From Diphasiastrum complanatum (taxonomy: Eukaryota; Streptophyta; Lycopodiopsida; Lycopodiales; Lycopodiaceae): a stretch of DNA of 64,000 nucleotides. Of the stretch, positions 31,971-48,100 are shown in pieces. Numbering within the stretch: position 1 is the first letter of the stretch; every line of letters begins with the position of its first letter. The position numbers and the translations under genes were made by a program. Location of the stretch: contig CM055095.1 in assembly GCA_029204225.1 (NCBI GenBank), positions 39,486,141 through 39,550,140 on the forward strand. Reading direction: 5' to 3'. A model generated the notes under the pieces. The model searched no databases. It was not told where the DNA came from and saw only the letters and a list, made by a program, of their open reading frames with translations.

Positions 31971-33270
31971 CATGGCCTTATCAGTCTTATCTCCAAAGTA
32001 GAGTCTCCAAGCTTTGTGGCTTATTAAAGAACTCTTAGCATGCTCAACATCTCTTGTAAAATTGTTGACAAAAGTGGCTAATTCAATCTGCATGCAACAA
32101 GTCCCTTTGCTTCCAAACTTCGAGATGTTTGCCTTACATGATCTAAAATGTTCATCACAATTTGTTATAACTTAATTAAATTAGTCTTTTATATAAGATT
32201 TAGATGCCATTAAAAAATTGAGAGTGAAAGTATGGTCATCATCTCAAAGCATAAACATAATTGTAAGGAGGTAGAAATGCAAATTGTAATCAAGAAATGT
32301 TACATAAAGCAATTTGTTTCAAAGATTTTCAGCTTGACTCTCATTCGATTTTGCAATCAACTAATAAATGAATAGATTGAACCTTTGATTGCATGGCTCA
32401 AAATGACACACTATGAGAAGTCTGGCATACTTATCTTATGTCTTTGAATATTTTTAGAGCATGCTACATAGTTTATGAAAACTAGCATGCACATAAGCAT
32501 TCCTGATGAGAGGTGAGCTACCATATTTTATGACTCAAGTTGTGTTGCAACATCTAATATTTGATGCAACTTAATTTATTTTGAGATCCTTGTTGATCGC
32601 TTTACGTATATGATCGATCTTGTGTGCAAAGTGATGGAGGGAAGACACGATAACCTATTGAACGATGATGTTTAGGGACTCACATTGATCAACCACTTGT
32701 CCATGTCTGCTTGGCTTTTAGGTTTTAACACATTTTTAATTATGTAATTTTTCATCTCGTGACAATCACTTAACATATTTCTATATGCTATATGTTGTAG
32801 AGGTGTGGACAAGTTCAATGGGAGCATCCCTTCCACCCTTGGCAATTGATTATCCCTAGAACTTTTGTAAGCTATAAAACTTCATAGTTTATTGAATGAC
32901 ATAACCAAGTTTCCTGGTTCAATGCTACTGAGCTAGCATCGTCACTTTGGTTGCATGCCCTATGTTGGATAACTTATGCATGAATAGAAGATTTTTTTGG
33001 CAACTATGGTTTTAGAAATGAGCTTGATAAGAAACAAAGAGATTTCATAATGAAACAGGTTTCTTTGATTCATTGGCTATTGGCGATGTGTTTTTCTAGT
33101 TGAATATGTAGTTATAAAGCAAAAAAAGAAGCAAATGTGGTGTTTTGATATGCATGAATGGTGCTCTAGTATGCATGAATGGATAAAAGACAATTGGATG
33201 TCCCATACCATAAGCAAGATCCAAACCTCAAGCATACTACCACAAGAAAGCACTCTACACACTAGTAGCA
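31971..33270. other. Unassigned A/T-rich sequence
   Basis: I see no gene or recognisable element in it. Confidence 0.4.
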
Positions 33271-35060
33271 ACACTAGAGCATAATCAAAGCAAACAAGTG
33301 AGATCTCCCCCTCCCAATGGGCGCCCTACTACCCTCATATAGATGGCCCATGGACCCCTCCAATGCACTATGGAGTTCCATGCTCATCCAATGAGAGAGA
33401 GAGAAGCCTAGGGGAGTTAAAGAATCTCCAAGAGCCTCCATAGGCTTATGAAGGTCAGGAGACTCCTTCCATAACCTATGACTCTTTGAATGCCTTTCTT
33501 GTGGGAGTTGGGAACTCAATGGACACTTTAGAAGGGCGCCCTCCTACTAGGTCCCATTGCCCAAGTTGTGCATATATACTTTGGTCCTAGACAAATAAAG
33601 TGATATGGTTCAAGGTTGAGGCCCAAGGTTTAGAAAAATAGTCATCCAATGACTTTCTAACACCTCTCTAGGTTCCATACCTCCATCCAAGGCATAGACA
33701 CCTACTTGCCCTTAACCAAGGACACTAGTACCTTAATCTAAGGTACCTACCCTTAATACTAAGGATAACCCTTATCCAAAGGTCACGTGACTCCATACCT
33801 CCAACTAAGGTATAGTCGCTTGCCTGCCCTTATCCGAGGGCACATACCCTTAATCCTAAGGGTACCTTGCCATTTAGCCCCCAACACTAAATGGACTATT
33901 AGGGATCTGAAGTACTGCTAGTTACATAGGTATGTAACACGTGGGAACAGCCTCTCACACGTGGGAACCATCCGCTATTCACATGGAAATGCTTGATCAA
34001 CTAGTAAAATGGTGCCAAATGGCAGTTTCCTACTTGACTAACTTTTCACTAGTCCACACTTGTGTCAATCAAGACTTTTTCTATCTAACTAAAAATAAAT
34101 GCATTTACGACTACCATCCACACGTGGAAACAGGCTCCACACGTGTGGGATCAAGTTATGTACAAATAATCATAGATCAAAAGCTAGAATTTGACAATTT
34201 TAACATCAACAAACTTTGGAGCCTTATGCATCTCAATCTACACTTCAAGATTTTTCCATCAAGTGGTCAATTGGACTCTATGGATCAAAGATAAGATTGC
34301 TACACTAAATCAAAGTGGATGCAACTCATGATCTGAGCACTCCACATAGCAAAAGGTACCTATTGATACAATAAACCATTCAAACATTGCTCTCATTATG
34401 AGAGGCTATGAATCAATCGAGACCCTAGAGCACTCTCAAATCTTGATTTTTTCACCCACTATCTTACTCAAAATGATCTACCTTCAAGCAGCATGGATCT
34501 AGCTCTAATACCATTTCAAAAATGAGCATTTTAAGGACCTTGAATTGGTCTACATGCATGAGAGATTGCACACTACCAAATCAATCTTGATCAATTCGGA
34601 TTTTACAATGCTATCAAACAAGATTTGGATCTTGGCAAGAGCTTTTGTACACAAAAAGTAATCATCCATCAAAGACAAACAAGTTTCATACATGTGAATG
34701 AAAAAATTACGTGTTATTCATGATTTTAGAAAGAGAAAAAGATCCAACTTTTTAGAGAGAGAGAGAGAAAATGAGAGCCCTCGGGTAGAAAAAAAATGCC
34801 AAAGTTCAATGACACAAAATAGTTATATCTCTCATATTAGACTGAGAGCTCACATCCATATACGGGTAGCTAGAGTTTCTACTCAAAAAGTATGTGGTGA
34901 ACTCTTAACATTATTGGGCCCCTCATTATGCGCCTCTTAATAGATTGGACCTCAAAAACCAATAAGATGAGGATTTAGGTTAAGATGCACCACTTGCATT
35001 TTTAAAATGTCACCCTCTCATAGAACTTGAGATGGAGGTCATCTAGCTTATGCCAAATCA
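33271..35060 (-). mobile_element. Possible non-coding LTR-element debris
   Basis: tggtattagagc on the - strand (34502-34513) matches a copia-type primer site. The sequence beyond it (34514-35060) has LTR-like features, including a tctacccgag / ctctctct stretch resembling the LTR at 29996-30729. No retroelement protein is recognisable in 33271-34500, which instead holds the hairpin array at 33677-33873 and several cacgtg sites. Broken or non-autonomous; ends unknown. Confidence 0.35.
33677..33873. repeat. Tandem array of short hairpins
   Basis: Eight consecutive imperfect palindromes of 14-17 bp, such as accttaatctaaggt, cccttaatactaagga, cccttatccgaggg and cccttaatcctaaggg. They are nested in a ~110 bp direct duplication whose copies begin catacctccatccaagg and catacctccaactaagg. 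Confidence 0.75.
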
Positions 35061-37100
35061 GCATAATGATATGTACAAAAAGGTGGTGGATGTAGGTCCA
35101 ACCCCATGATGACATCTAGCTTGGAAAATAACTAGCTTACTTTTATCCATTTTCAGTATAGAGCCTGCATTTGGACAATATGACTAAAAGTTTCATATTA
35201 AAACTGGAAGTCAAACTCTTATTGTATCAAAAAAGAGAACCTTGCTTTAAATGACAATAAATTGTCCCTTATAAAACTCAATTGTTAACGATTTAGTTAG
35301 TATCTTTGGCAGGTGAACAGTTTATCTTTGTATGGGACCTTGTTAAAAAAAAAAAAAAATCCTTGTCAAGATATCTCCAATAAATGAAAATCCAAGTATA
35401 TAATGCAACATATTTTATATTTCCATACATGCTAAAGGCTAGCTCGTTGAAGTACGCTCGATATCATAACCCAATAGATAATAACAACAAAATTTGTAAA
35501 ACATTATTATTAGCACTAGAATCATAACATAATGCACACACCTAAAATCCCAATAGTATGAAAAAAGTAGTCAACACAATAAAACACTTAAGAACTCCTC
35601 GGAATCCATAAAGACGTTTCCAAACATTAAGAATAGGTGATTATAACTTCTAAACAAACTCCATTTTTTCTATGGTTGTTCAAGAAAGTAAGTTGCTTAA
35701 AGCTAGACCTAACATACAAGACAAACAACATGCCCATAAGCAATGTACCCAATGAGTGAGAGGTAATTCATTTCGACTTTGGTGGCAAAACTATGACTTT
35801 TTTTATAATAAAGTTTGGTTTTAGTATCAACATATTAACATCTGTCTTTTTTAGAAGCATCCTAAGGTCTAACTTTAGAAGCTTGTTATCCTCATGAACA
35901 CCCTTCAAAATACTAGGTTTTGGTGGCTTCAATATGTGTCCCAAGAAAGGGAGAAATAAATATTTTGAATGTCAATCTTAAGATGCCATAGTTGAGATAT
36001 TTCAACCATTACATACCTACATCTTGAGGCTAAAGAAGATAGTCTTAGATAAACCATATGCCCTCATGTGGAATGAATTAACCATCTCATGGGAATTTAT
36101 AGGTGGGGTTTTCACTAATATGACCACAACCAAACCATTCACACACATCAAACTCCACATTACAAGAGTTTTTTTAGACTCGTACAATATTGACATGTGG
36201 CACCAAATCAATCTATAGCTTCAAACCAATGTTCCATTCCTTAGAACAAGATCATAAGCTGAAAGTATATAACAATTCTCCCTTTTTTATAATATCCTCC
36301 TAAAAGAAGCAAATCAAGGAAGTTGAGTCTTAGGTAATCTACTGTCTACCAAATGTCCTAATCATCTGATTTATCTTTTCACCAGATCATATACTAAAAC
36401 CCATATAATTTCTCAGTTAGTGTTAATGAAGACAATTTTCTCTAGTACCATCGATACAAAAGTAGCCAAATCTAATACATGATGAATCACAACTCAAATG
36501 AGAAGATCCAACTAATAAGTGACCTGATTGATTTTCTTCACAATCTTGTAAGGATCACAATAACTAGGAAATATCTTATAATATTTTTTGATTCATAGTA
36601 TTTCAAATGTTCACTTTCGAAAACCATAATTTTGATTGGCAAATTCCATTTTGTAGTATAACATAGCAAACTATGTGCCCATAAAACTTCTTTTGTAAGT
36701 GCTCAAAGTTTTTCAAACGCACCCAAAATTGTCCCAATTTCCTATGACACCAGTGCTAACCCTAGACAATATAACAATTTCATATCTAAGTGGCACAAAG
36801 ACTTATCTTTGATATTGCAACTGGATTAGATCTTTCTTATGGCTAGCTTTTACTTTCTACATACACTATTTTGTGCTCTAATGGATCTTTCCATTTTTTA
36901 TTAATGACAAAAAAAACTTTCATTGGTAGAACAATAAATCACTTCCAATACTTCCATATAACCCTTAAAACAAACAAACTGATAGGGGGTTTCAATGTGC
37001 TTAGCGTGATCATGAAACACTTGAGTTTTTGCAATTTGGATAGAGCTTGGGCTACCACAATATATCACTATTGTTGCATCTTGAAAATCATAAGCTCACT
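35061..37100. other. Unassigned A/T-rich sequence
   Basis: No gene was recognised. Probably old retroelement sequence, given the copia piece that follows on the - strand. Confidence 0.35.
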
Positions 37101-37101
37101 C

Positions 37102-37530
37102 TCATTGCCAAACACTTTTGCATATCATACTTTCAATAAAATTATATTTAGCTATATATTGTTTCTTACTCTTGCATGATATACCATTGAAGCAAGTAGA
37201 AAAAAAAAAAAACATAGCCAAAAATAGAATTATATCTTTTGCATTGCTTGCCCAACGGACAATACAATATACATGTGAAACAATATTGTTAGAATCTAAA
37301 TATTTTAAAAAAAAAACTGAAGGTTCCTTTTTAAGATATTTCAAAATGCACTTTGATGCTCTCCAATCAAATTCTTTTGGATTTGACATGAATTGACTTA
37401 ACACACTAATTGCATACAAAGATGACAAGCCAAGTGACAATCATATAGATGAGACCTCTGATCAATTGTCTAAAGAAAATTTCATTTATTGCACTTTTAT
37501 TACCAAAGCTAGTCAACTTGATGTTTGCTT
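37102..37530 (-). mobile_element. Ty1/copia reverse transcriptase end and RNase H fragment (fossil)
   Basis: The - strand shows YAISVLSQFMSNPKEFDWRA, a LKYLK block, and an STCFNGISCKSKKQ block like the copia RNase H motif. Broken, with several breaks; no LTRs seen. Confidence 0.7.
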
Positions 37531-38880
37531 GCATCAATGTAGATCATGCTTACAATCCAATTCTTCAAGGGCAATTAGCAAAAACTATATCATTGAAAGA
37601 TAACAGGTACATGTGTTACAGAAGGCATCAATTTCTTGAAGTGTTTTCTTTAGAATGTCTTAAGAATATATTTTTGCTATTGAAATATAGTTGTTGACAT
37701 GTCATACATGACTTGTTAACTCAACAGAGCCTTCACGTCAAAACTTGAATATTTATTCTTTGAGAATACCATTAAAAAGTGCACTTTCAACATATGTCAA
37801 TCAAAACATGATGCTATAACTAGTATGCAATGAATGATATTCATTTTAACAATAAGAGCAAAAGTTTATCATAACCGATAAATTCTTTTCAAACATAGCC
37901 TTTCACAACGAGACATGTTGGATACTTGTATTCTTGTCAACAAGTGAACCAATCAAACTTACACTTCAACTCCTAAATCCACATACTTCTAATAGGCTTC
38001 ACAAGATTCCAAGTGTCATTTTTCAAAATGGATTCAAACTCATCCTATATAGTCTTTTTGCATGTATCATGCTTAGACCCTTCTTCGTAAGTACAAGGTA
38101 GGTTCATTGTCTTAATACCCTAGTTAAATCTCGTTCACTTGTTTAAATTGCTCCAAAGATTTACTATCTTCAATAGACTTTACACTACACGTCAAAAGTT
38201 AATTAACTTAAGGTCGTTCCAAAGACTATCTTCAATAGTCTTTTAAGTACACTTTGAAAGCATTTTTACATAAGAACGATCCATAGTAGTAAAACCACCA
38301 TTTGAATTATTTCCCTAGATTGGTTAATGAGGTAATAGGGGTGAATTTGTTACCTCATCATTAATACAAATTTTCAACATCAATAGAGTGGCTATACTCA
38401 GCAATGTATCATCTTCTTCTTCATGTAGAATTACATATTCATTTGACTAACCTCGAAGCAAATCAACATGAGATTATGTCTAGTTCCATGGTCTTTACAA
38501 AAGGAATTAAATTCACTAGATTTGGCTTCACCTCCGCCAATTATCAGCTTCACAGATGTTGAAATTTTGAACAATATTCATAACTCCCCGCACCAGCTCT
38601 CTTATCATACAATAGCTTGAGGCACCATAAAGAGAGGAGATAGACAAATAGACATTGCAATCTTCAATCTCCCCATATAAAAAATGAGGACCAATACAAA
38701 AATGATATAGGAGCAAATTCACACCCTTTTGGGTTTAACGTTTATATTTAGGACTGTTAACCATTATTTAAGTTTTGAGTACCAAAATTCATAAAAGTGG
38801 CTATAGTATAAAGTAATAAACCATACCTATGTATCAATATCAAGGTATCATTGTGAGATTGTAAGTTATCAACTTGATAA
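37531..38880. other. Unassigned A/T-rich sequence
   Basis: Probably further degraded copia sequence; nothing firm. Confidence 0.3.
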
Positions 38881-38883
38881 TGT

Positions 38884-40342
<1,459 letters not shown>

Positions 40343-40522
40343 CTATAAGTTTTGAATCACTTTTAGGTTTGGATCACTGGACTCAGAAGGTTTTGCAGCT
40401 TTCTTCCTTTGTGCTTCCATGCTCTTTTCATACTGCAAGAAGCTGGGCTGGTTTGTAGATGACAAAAGCCTTGCCCACATCCTATCACTAGTATTCACCC
40501 GTCTTTGTCTCTCTGTAACTCT
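40343..40522 (-). CDS. PFK: Phosphofructokinase last exon
   Basis: Encodes 59 residues, [20 protein letters not shown] to LKVIQNL and stop. The acceptor is gtttttggcag. [17 protein letters not shown] is nearly invariant in plant PFKs; the basic tail after it is variable. Confidence 0.95.
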   Translation of the reverse strand, partial: RVTERQRRVNTSDRMWARLLSSTNQPSFLQYEKSMEAQRKKAAKPSESSDPNLKVIQNL

Positions 40523-42066
40523 CTGCCAAAAACAAAGTGCACAGATATTACTCGTTAAAAAAAGCCTCAGATAAGCATTGTCATAGAAATCCCTTAGCAA
40601 CAATAGCTACATTCACAAACATGCTACAGCTTTGAGCTGATTGCACTCTCCTCAAGATAAAATTTCTCACAAAATAAACTTTGGCAGGTGTTGCTTACAT
40701 TGATAGGAATGTAAGCATGCCTGGCATTTACAGGACCTACTGTGAATCCAGAGTAGCCTGCCATTGCTCCATGTACAGCACTATGAGCAAGTAAAGTACA
40801 ATAAACATTGTCTGCAGCATTACTGGGAATTGCGCGAACCATGTATGTTGGATCTGTAGCCACAACATGGTTTTGCGAACATGTCAGGCTTGATGAGTGC
40901 TTCCAGTTAGAACTTCAAAGACAAAAACAAAACTATACACATGTCAGGTGCTTTTCAAAAGGGACAGAACACATAATTCCTCCTAGTCATAGCTTGTTTG
41001 ATCAACAAACTAAAGAAAGATTTATAACTCAATTTAATATCAAGGTTGTGAATACATTACGTGTGAATTGAGTGCTTCAGTTGAAGTTATAATACTCTAA
41101 CTAGGAGCCCCAAAAAATGCTCACAGCAGGACAGAGGCCTTAAGAAGGTGTAAAGCTTTACTGAGTGGCTTGATTAAACAAAATCAAGATTTACTAAATG
41201 CCTGTAACCAACAAAGAACGTAAAAATGCATTTAGCAATGGATATATGTTACCGATGTATTTGATGTTGATGACTTCTTTTCTCCTTGTAAAAAGATCCT
41301 GTTGAAGAAAACAGCTCAAACAGCAAAAAGTTAACTAGCCCCAATTACACTTCCGAATTTGTGAGTTTGACTATATATGATTTGTATGTAACAAGATCCA
41401 ATATTATATACATCACGGATGTACCTTCAAGTTCTGACAAAGCCAAAGGCCAACATCAAGAAGCAAGCGATTTCCTGATGCATCAATGCCGCCACCAAAC
41501 CATTTCATGCTCTGTTCCATAAGTTCTTGTCCTGCACCTTCAGCAACAACTATAACCACATGCCCATTCTCCCGCAGTCGGTTCTGTACAAACTCATACA
41601 ATCCTCCTTCACCTTCTACATAGAATGGAACTTCAGGTATCAAGCAGCAATCCTTCATATCAACAAACAAAAATGACGTTATCCAACTCTGCTCAAGAAA
41701 AAATCACAAGCAGAGTCAAATGCATTTAAAGATACGTCAGCACTTTACAGCTCGTGCCAGCTATTTTTATAATAACTTTCTAACTTAAGAGCAATCTGCT
41801 ATCCTTCTCTTGTTCTTCTAACACTCCCTTTGAGGTCATCCCACTCTCAATATTTCACCCTAGTTATATGTCTTCCATAGATTGAAGTTTTTCATATCTA
41901 GTGCTACATCTTTCAAATATCCTTCAAATTCTTTTTCATTTCTAAAAAGCAGCTTCGTGGTAATACAAATAATGCAAACTACTAGAGTAACAAATTGAGC
42001 TTAAGCCCTTTCAATTGATATCAATGACCAATACTTTATTCTTAGAATAAGACGCTTCACATGTCT

Positions 42067-42143
<77 letters not shown>

Positions 42144-45100
42144 GGAGTTTGGGACCCAGTACTACCACTTGCATCATCTGTATTATCCAAAATCGAGTAT
42201 ACATCAATAATTTCATTTGAGCGCTGTCTGTTTTCCAGATCAGGGCGTCGGCAAGAAGATGGGATATCTCAGTTGTGTAATCTTTGGCGAGTTAGACAAT
42301 AAGAGCACCACATTTTCAGGTGCTCTATACTATGAGATCAGAGGGAGGTACCATTGCCTGTTCAGAGACCCACCAGTCACCTTGCACTCACTTACTGCGT
42401 ACGTGGATCAACAATGTGTTCCTCTTATGCTGCAAGGGATGCATGCCTCCACTACGGAGAGGCCCATGTTAAGATGATCAGCAAAGTCATCATGATACAT
42501 AACTCCAGATTACAGCTTTCTTCACTAGGAGAAGATCTCGAACAGCAGACTCAAAGTCAAATAATGATGCAGGCACTGGGGAATAGCATAGGGACAAGAG
42601 ATAGTGCATATCATACTCGCAGGCATAAGTTCGCATCGATTTGGTGCTGTTTTTTCACCTATATTCGCAAAAAGTCGACAAAACTTCAAATTTCTCCGGC
42701 AACTTCTTCATCGGTCATCCATACTACGTTTTTGGGAATCAGGGAGTGATCTATCTTCGCTGATTTATTTTACTATTTGCTTTCCCTTTTCACAAGAAAA
42801 ATCATTTTTTTTTGTTTTTTGTGTACATTCAGAAAGAGACTTTGTTTTTTCTGTGCTTTTTGTTCATTATGGAGGAAGACGACCGTGTCGATATACCTCT
42901 CAGCCCTCCTGTTGCTCTCCAATCACCACCACCTAGCCTTATGCTTAACCTTGACCGTAATCGGCCTACAGTGGCTACTCGTTCGCTTGCTGGTACTTCC
43001 CCTTCTGTGCAAGCTCGCATGGATAGTGTGGAAAAGACCATCGCAGAGATGCGACCGATGATGGTAGTTGGTGGTTATGCGTCTTCCTCACAGCATGCCC
43101 CACCTTATCCTTACCAATTCCGTCTTCTGCTATTCGACCTGCGTTACCTCCACCCTACCCAGAAGACAAAGATATAAAACCTACCCGTTTCGCAGGAAAC
43201 ACTCCCCAACGCAATACTGATATCGTAGATCAGTGGTTGCATGAGTGGGAGGAGTATTTTGATTTGAAGCGGTCTCCAACTGATGAGGGTTGGCGGGTCC
43301 GCAAAGCTGCTTACCATTTCACTGATTTTGCTGACAGGTGGTGGCGCAAGTTGTTGAAGTCTAATCAGGCTCCACCCACCTGGCTTGAGTTTAAGCGAGC
43401 TTTCAGAGCTCAGTTTATTCCTCCACATGAGCATGTGTGTGCGACGGATGCTTGGCTTTTGCATCGTCAAAGGTAGTACATGGTGCAAGAATATGCCGAT
43501 AAGTATCGTGATTCATATTTGGCCTTCATGAAGAGTTGAGGCCTTCAATGCTTAATGAAGGGTGCAAGACCTTAGAGGTGGCAGTTGCTACAGCTCTCAA
43601 CTTTGAAGGTAATGTGCGCACCAAGGTTCAATTTGGAGCGCCAAGCTGGCCTCAGAAGAAAGGTTCGCGAAGGTCTAGCCAAGCTGGTCAAAAAGGCTTT
43701 TCGTAGAAGGATCCTATCCAGATGCAGCAAACTTTGAAGCGCAAGGCGGGATCTCCTATGGCTCGTTGTGCTTACGACAAGTCTCCCCTAAGTCCTGAGC
43801 AAAAGGAAAAGGCCAAGAAAGACGAATTATGCTTTTTCTGTCTTGGCAAGCATCTTTTCAAGGATTGTCCTCGACGTACAGGCAAGAAGCTCCATGTTAT
43901 CCAACGTCAAGATGAAGGCAAGGATGAGGAAATTTTGGATGACTTGTTGGTAAGTGATGATGAGGACACTCGTCGTGTCATGACTATTTCGGTGCGGAAG
44001 CTTGTTCCAGAGGCACCAGTTTGTTATTTGTCCACCAAGGTGCGGGAAGCTTATCACTTTCCAGATAGTGAACTGATACGCATGAGGGGGAAGCTGGAAG
44101 GTCATGACATGCTCGTCTTGTTTGACACCGGTTCCTCGCATAATATTATCAATTCTCGCGTGGTGAGGAAGTTTCGCTTAGCTACTGATCCATCTGATTA
44201 CCGATATACTGTTGAGATGCCAAATGGTAAGGGAACAGAGGTTTGGGATGAAAGAATCTCTCGGGCATCTTTGTCTATTCAGACGTATACCGAGAAGTTA
44301 GATTTTGAGATTACTAAACTAGCTAAGTTTGATATTGTACTTGGTAAGCGGTGGCATGCAAGTAAGCAGCCCGCTATAGATTTTAAGTCACATGTGTATA
44401 AGTTTGGGCATGAGGGTATGTCTCATGTCTTAAAGGGGGAGAGACCATCTGTTGAGGGTCCTCTTGTTACCTGTATGCAAATAAAGAGAATGGAGATTCA
44501 GTATTTGTGGTTGTGTTATGTGAATGTTGATTCCAGTTTTGATTCTTATGTTAATAATAATTAGATAAGCACACTCACTAATAAACCACAAGAAGCTTCA
44601 TTTACTTTTGCATCCCCTAGTGCACATGCATTTTCATTATAGCCTAGATGTGACCCAGCAAGTGAGTTGGAGAAGTCCATCCACGTGCTAATTAGTAATG
44701 TGCCAGAGGGATTGCCACCTAGTCAGAACATTGATCATCGTATTGAGCTCGTTCCAAGGGCAAGTCATGTATGTAGGCCTCCTTATAGGATGAGCCTAAA
44801 AGAGGAAGAGGAAGTCAGAACGATGTTGGAGGAGTATCTCAAGCTGGGGTACATCCGTCCAAGTTATTCACCTTTCGCCTCTCCTATTTTACTTGTTAAG
44901 GAAAAGGATGGTAGTTTCCGGATGTGTGTAGATTACAGGGGATTGAATAAGATCACTGTAAAGCACAGGTATCCAATGCCCAGGATTGATGATCTACTGG
45001 ATGCGTTGCAAGGTGCAACCATTTTCAGTAAGATAGATCTCAAAAGTGGATACCATCAAATACAGATTCGAGATGAAGACGGCCTTCCGAACCCGTTTCG

Positions 45101-48100
45101 GTCATTATGAGTTTTTGGTTATGCCATTTGGGTTAACCAATGCCCCAGCCACGTTCATGATCCTCATGAACGATGTCTTGCGAGACTATATGGGCAAGTT
45201 TGTCATCAATTTTATTGACGATATATTGGTTTTAGTAAAGCGGTCGAGGAGCATGAGATTCATCTCAAGACCGTATTTGGCAAGTTACAAGCTTCTGTCT
45301 TGTACACCAATGCTCAGAAGACAGAGTTGTGTAAGGCTCGTGTCGAGTATTTGGGTCACGTAGTAGCAGCTGAGGGTATTTCGGTTGACCCAGCCAAGGT
45401 GGTTGTGGTTAAGAAGTGGCCGAGGCTTGCTGATATACGCCAATTGCAATCTTTCTTAGACTTTTGTAAGTTCTACCGGCGGTTTGTTAGGAATTATTCC
45501 CGGATAGCTGCTCCTTTAACAGACCAGTTACGGAAAAACAACACTGTGGTTCGTTGGGATGCTGAAGCTCAGAAACGTTTTGAGAACTTGAAGAAGTCTG
45601 TGGCCACGGCTCCAATCCTCAAGATTGTCGATACCCAAAAACCTTTTGACCTAGAGACGGATGCAAGTGGCAGTGTCCTGTTGAGCCAAGAGGGTAGACC
45701 AGTAGCCTTTGAGAGTAAGAAGTTGACACCAGCTCAACAGAGATATCCTACACATTAGCAAGAGCTATATGCGATTATACATGCGCGTGTGGAGACATTA
45801 TTTATATGGCCCCGAGTTTTATGTGTACACAGATCATCATACTTTAAAGTATTTTTGCACTTAGCCAGATTTGAAAGGCCGCCAAGCTCGGTGGGCTGAG
45901 CTGATGCAGGAATTTCACTTGGAAATTCGCTTCCGAAGAGGGAAGGAAAATGTGGTCGCTGATGCACTATCTCATATACTGCATCAGATGAGCTTTACTA
46001 TGGTTGACAGTGGTCTCATGGAGGAGATTAAGAAGGCTCAAGAAAAGGACGAGCATTGTCAGTGTGTGTGGCCTAATGCGCACAAGGTAGTCAACCAAAT
46101 GGAAGAGTCAGTCGAGGCTGTCGCTTCCGTAGAGGCACACACCAGTACATATCTAACATACACCATGAAGGATGTAGTCGAGGTGACCAAGAGGGTCACA
46201 GGTCTTTGGCGGGGCACGAGGGTGGTACCCTATGAGTCACTCAGTATTCACAGGTCACAGGGGCCAGGCATGCCAAGTGGATTGATCACCCACAGGTGGA
46301 TGCCATGTGCCAGTTGACGGGAATAGCAGGTAGAAGGACTCAAGGATGGGGTGCCCATGGTTGGGAGGTTCATTCTGCACACCGGCCTTCTAGGATTCAC
46401 GAGCTTGGAGAGACTTGCTTGTGACAGGATGTACACAAGACTGCTTTCAGAACTCGGTTCGGTCCCTATGAGTATCTTGTGATGCCATTTCATTTGACAA
46501 ATGCCCCAGCTACATTCATAATGATGATGAATGATGTGCTCAGACCGTATATGAGTAAGTTTTTCGTAAACTTTGTTGATGACATTTTGACATACAGTGC
46601 AAGTGAGGTCAAGCATACGACTCACCTTAGAACTCTGTTGTCTACTTTGAGGGAGAACACTTTATTTGCCAATAGTAAAGAAAGTGAATTGTTTAAAAAG
46701 GAAAAAGAGTATCTTGGTCATAGAGTGTCTGCTGATGGAGTTAGGCTACTCCTGTTTGACTGATTTGACTCAAAAAAATAGAATTGGTGAGTGGATTGAA
46801 CTACAGCAAGCAAGCTTTGATCAGTTAAAGCAAGCTATTGCTGAGTGCGTCACTCTAAAGATTGTAGACCCTCAAAAGCCCAGTGTTTTAGAGAGGATGC
46901 GAGTGACATTGATGTGGGAGCAGCTCTGATGCAAGAGGGTAAGCATGTTGTTACGACCATATTCAGCTAAAGATTTGGAATAGTCCTAATATGGTGGACC
47001 GGCCCTCCGGTATTCGAGATTGTTGGTTACGCCTCGATTTAATTCCATGTCAAGGCCAGTTGGTAACTAATAACCTTGAAAGGACCCAGACACTCCTATT
47101 GAGACATGAGGAGCAAAGCATGGCGTGTGACTGTTATATGCATGAGAATAGCATGCGATATGTGACCGATGTTTAGATGGACTGCATGGGAGGTTGCATG
47201 GGTGCATGCACATGCTTCTTACCTCTATGTATACTGGTAGGGACACACCCTCCTCCATTCTAAGCTTTTGGCTCTAAGTTGCTGAACTTCTCTCCTCTCC
47301 TTAGGTTTTCACGTGCCATGGCTCGGGGGTGAGGTGTTCGAATACATCTCAATTGGATGGGTGGTTTGGGTCCCACTAGTCTCTATGTGTGTTGACCCTT
47401 TCCTCATTTTAGTAGTCCTCCTGGTGGTCTTTACATTCATATCAGAGCCCAGCTAAGATGCGGTCTTGGATGGGATTGGAAGCAAGCTCTACATCGGATG
47501 GGAAAGTGAAAGCACTTGGATTTGCATCCCGGTTTGGAATGTTGATTTCTCAAGGGAAGTTTGGATTTGAATTCATGAATTTGTGTTGAAGCATGTTTGA
47601 CAAGAAGGGTGTGCACTTCCACTAGTGGTTTTTGTTAATATTGCTTCTAGTTAATGTACAATTCACTTCTAATTTCCTCGATCCTTGAGAAGATTCCTAA
47701 AAATGGTTAAATGATTTGCTTATTTAAATTGAGTAGCTTGTTGCTTGTATCTGCTAGATGGAATAACCTGCATAGGTCCATAGTGTTCTATAGTGTTAGA
47801 TTCATATCGGACTAGCAAAGTTATTGATAGATTGATTTGGATTGATCTATCCTGCTGAAATAACCAGCTAGCAGCTAGCAGGTGGAACTCATGAATCTAA
47901 TAACCAGCTAGCAGGTGGAACTCATGAATCTAATAATTGGATGTTGAGGACCGAACGTTTTTTTTTTAAAACTAATCCTCTAATGGAACATGCAACCAGT
48001 AGAGCATTGATTGGAGATTGCAGTTATGTCAATTTTATCTGTTAGCAGAAAGTAAAGCTCGTAACATCAGAATGAGAGCAACCATCTCCCTGGATTTGCT

